DNA of 64,000 nt from Methyloversatilis universalis (GTDB lineage: Bacteria > Pseudomonadota > Gammaproteobacteria > Methylococcales > Methylococcaceae), in NCBI GenBank assembly GCA_020723665.1, contig DYIL01000001.1:62001-126000 (forward strand), written 5' to 3'. The notes beneath the pieces were generated by a model. The model ran no database searches. It was not told the DNA's origin and was given only the letters and a program-made list of their open reading frames with translations. A program made the translations under genes and the position numbers. Shown here in pieces: positions 63,395-64,000 of the stretch; position 1 is the first letter of the stretch, and every line of letters begins with the position of its first letter.

Positions 63395-64000
63395 CTATGA
63401 TGGCCATGGCTGATCTCCAGGTTTGGGTGGATCAAGCGGTTTGCGAGCCCGGTGCAAAGAGAGTGTCCCCGCGATCGTGGTGTACCGCCCGGTTTCCTCG
63501 ACCGGATCGAAGCCGGCATCGCGGAACAGGGTCGGCAATAAGCCTTGGAGGTTATCCGCGACTTCCTCGAAGCAGCGTACGATCCAAGAGACGAAATAGG
63601 TAAATCCATTATGCGGTCTTCCGAAATCGGCCATGTGCAATTCGCCGCCGGGCCGAAGGATGCGAAAGACCTCGGCCAACGTCCGCCGCTTGTTGTCCGC
63701 CGTCAAATGATGAAACACCAGGCTGGAGAATACGCGATCGAAGGAATGCTCCGGGTAGGGTAGCTGGTAGGCCACGCCTTGGTGCAGGGTGATGTCCACG
63801 TTGGTCTTAGCCGCTTTCTCCCGGGCGATCTTCAAAACCTTGGGATCTACATCCAATCCCACGACCTCGACCTCGGAATGCGCCTGCTTGATCAGGAGCA
63901 GGAGCGTTCCCGTGCCGCAGCCGAGGTCCAGCACCCGATGACTGCGCTGGATGTGGGCCTGTTCGATCAGCTGGCGCTTGAATCGTGACTCCTGAAAAAC
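63395..64000 (-). CDS. SAM-dependent class I methyltransferase, 5' end outside window
   Basis: At least 201 residues are visible, reading in from the right edge (FKRQLIEQAHI..). The Rossmann motif I is VLDLGCGTGTLLLL, followed by VEVVGLDVDPKVL, FDRVFSSLVFHHL and LRPGGELHMADFG, the pattern of the UbiE/Methyltransf_11 family. Substrate unknown. The true start is beyond 64000 (the GTG at 63932-63934 is inside the motif and not a start). A decayed copy of its 3' end is found at 60179-60385, next to the decarboxylase gene, so the two genes probably once formed one operon. Confidence 0.9.
   Translation of the reverse strand, partial: VFQESRFKRQLIEQAHIQRSHRVLDLGCGTGTLLLLIKQAHSEVEVVGLDVDPKVLKIAREKAAKTNVDITLHQGVAYQLPYPEHSFDRVFSSLVFHHLTADNKRRTLAEVFRILRPGGELHMADFGRPHNGFTYFVSWIVRCFEEVADNLQGLLPTLFRDAGFDPVEETGRYTTIAGTLSLHRARKPLDPPKPGDQPWPS

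Overview
The window reads as part of a GC-rich Gram-negative chromosome, most likely a gammaproteobacterium. Evidence for this is the signal peptides and lipoboxes, the TolC and RND pumps, a TonB-ExbB-ExbD system and periplasmic cytochrome c. A methanotroph-like or related environmental lineage is plausible, but nothing here proves it. No transposase, CRISPR array, rRNA or confident tRNA was seen. The dominant theme is metal handling, above all copper and silver, arranged as an island of successive insertions and local duplications.

Layout. 0-4 kb: a decayed ynfA at the left edge, a czcB-czcC pair with no czcA in view, and a small Cys/His membrane protein. 4-12 kb: DUF3147 and sterol-desaturase-like membrane proteins, an ABC transporter whose ATPase motifs are broken, a Spy-like periplasmic protein, a glycosyltransferase, a DUF2934 protein and an HD-GYP protein. 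11.7-12.7 kb: a helical lipoprotein, a DUF5676 protein and a YHS protein. 12.7-21.4 kb: a complete nine-gene V/A-type ATPase operon (G-C-I-K-F-E-A-B-D, read on the minus strand). 21.5-24.4 kb: DUF2934, MerR with an evident operator, a short alpha-glucan phosphorylase and a truncated copy of the V-ATPase G gene. 24.4-31.4 kb: the first cusCBA pump with an isoprenylcysteine-methyltransferase-like protein, a DUF2933 protein and a small lipoprotein. 31.5-35.8 kb: an orphan flgB, two His-rich secreted or lipid-anchored small proteins and a sigma-54-type two-component system. 35.9-47.6 kb: the second cusCBA pump, Cu+ P1B ATPase, a YHS-LOG fusion, a DUF411 protein and three members of a small helical protein family. 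47.7-49.9 kb: an MBL/beta-CASP hydrolase, a decarboxylase fragment and a fifth family member. 50.5-54.5 kb: a TonB-dependent receptor with its own exbB-exbD-tonB, behind a Fur-like box. 54.6-59.4 kb: a membrane-anchored AlbA_2 protein, a Met-rich periplasmic protein and a three-gene transmembrane electron-transfer module. 59.4-64 kb: decayed duplicates, an intact decarboxylase, copA-copB (multicopper oxidase and CopB) and a methyltransferase cut by the right edge.

How they fit. Cytoplasmic copper would be exported by the P1B ATPase. Periplasmic copper would be oxidised by CopA, bound by Met/His-rich proteins and expelled across the outer membrane by the Cus pumps. The NtrC-type regulator and its kinase, whose periplasmic domain is rich in histidine, are candidate controllers. 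The most novel-looking items are the five-copy helical family with an invariant His-Cys pair, the NAD(P)H-flavin-2Fe2S / two-heme-b / seven-heme-c module, and the ABC protein with a dead-looking nucleotide-binding domain plus a Cys/His-rich insert. Reciprocal truncated duplicates (methyltransferase-decarboxylase-MBL, V-ATPase G, receptor remnant) record the rearrangements that built the island.
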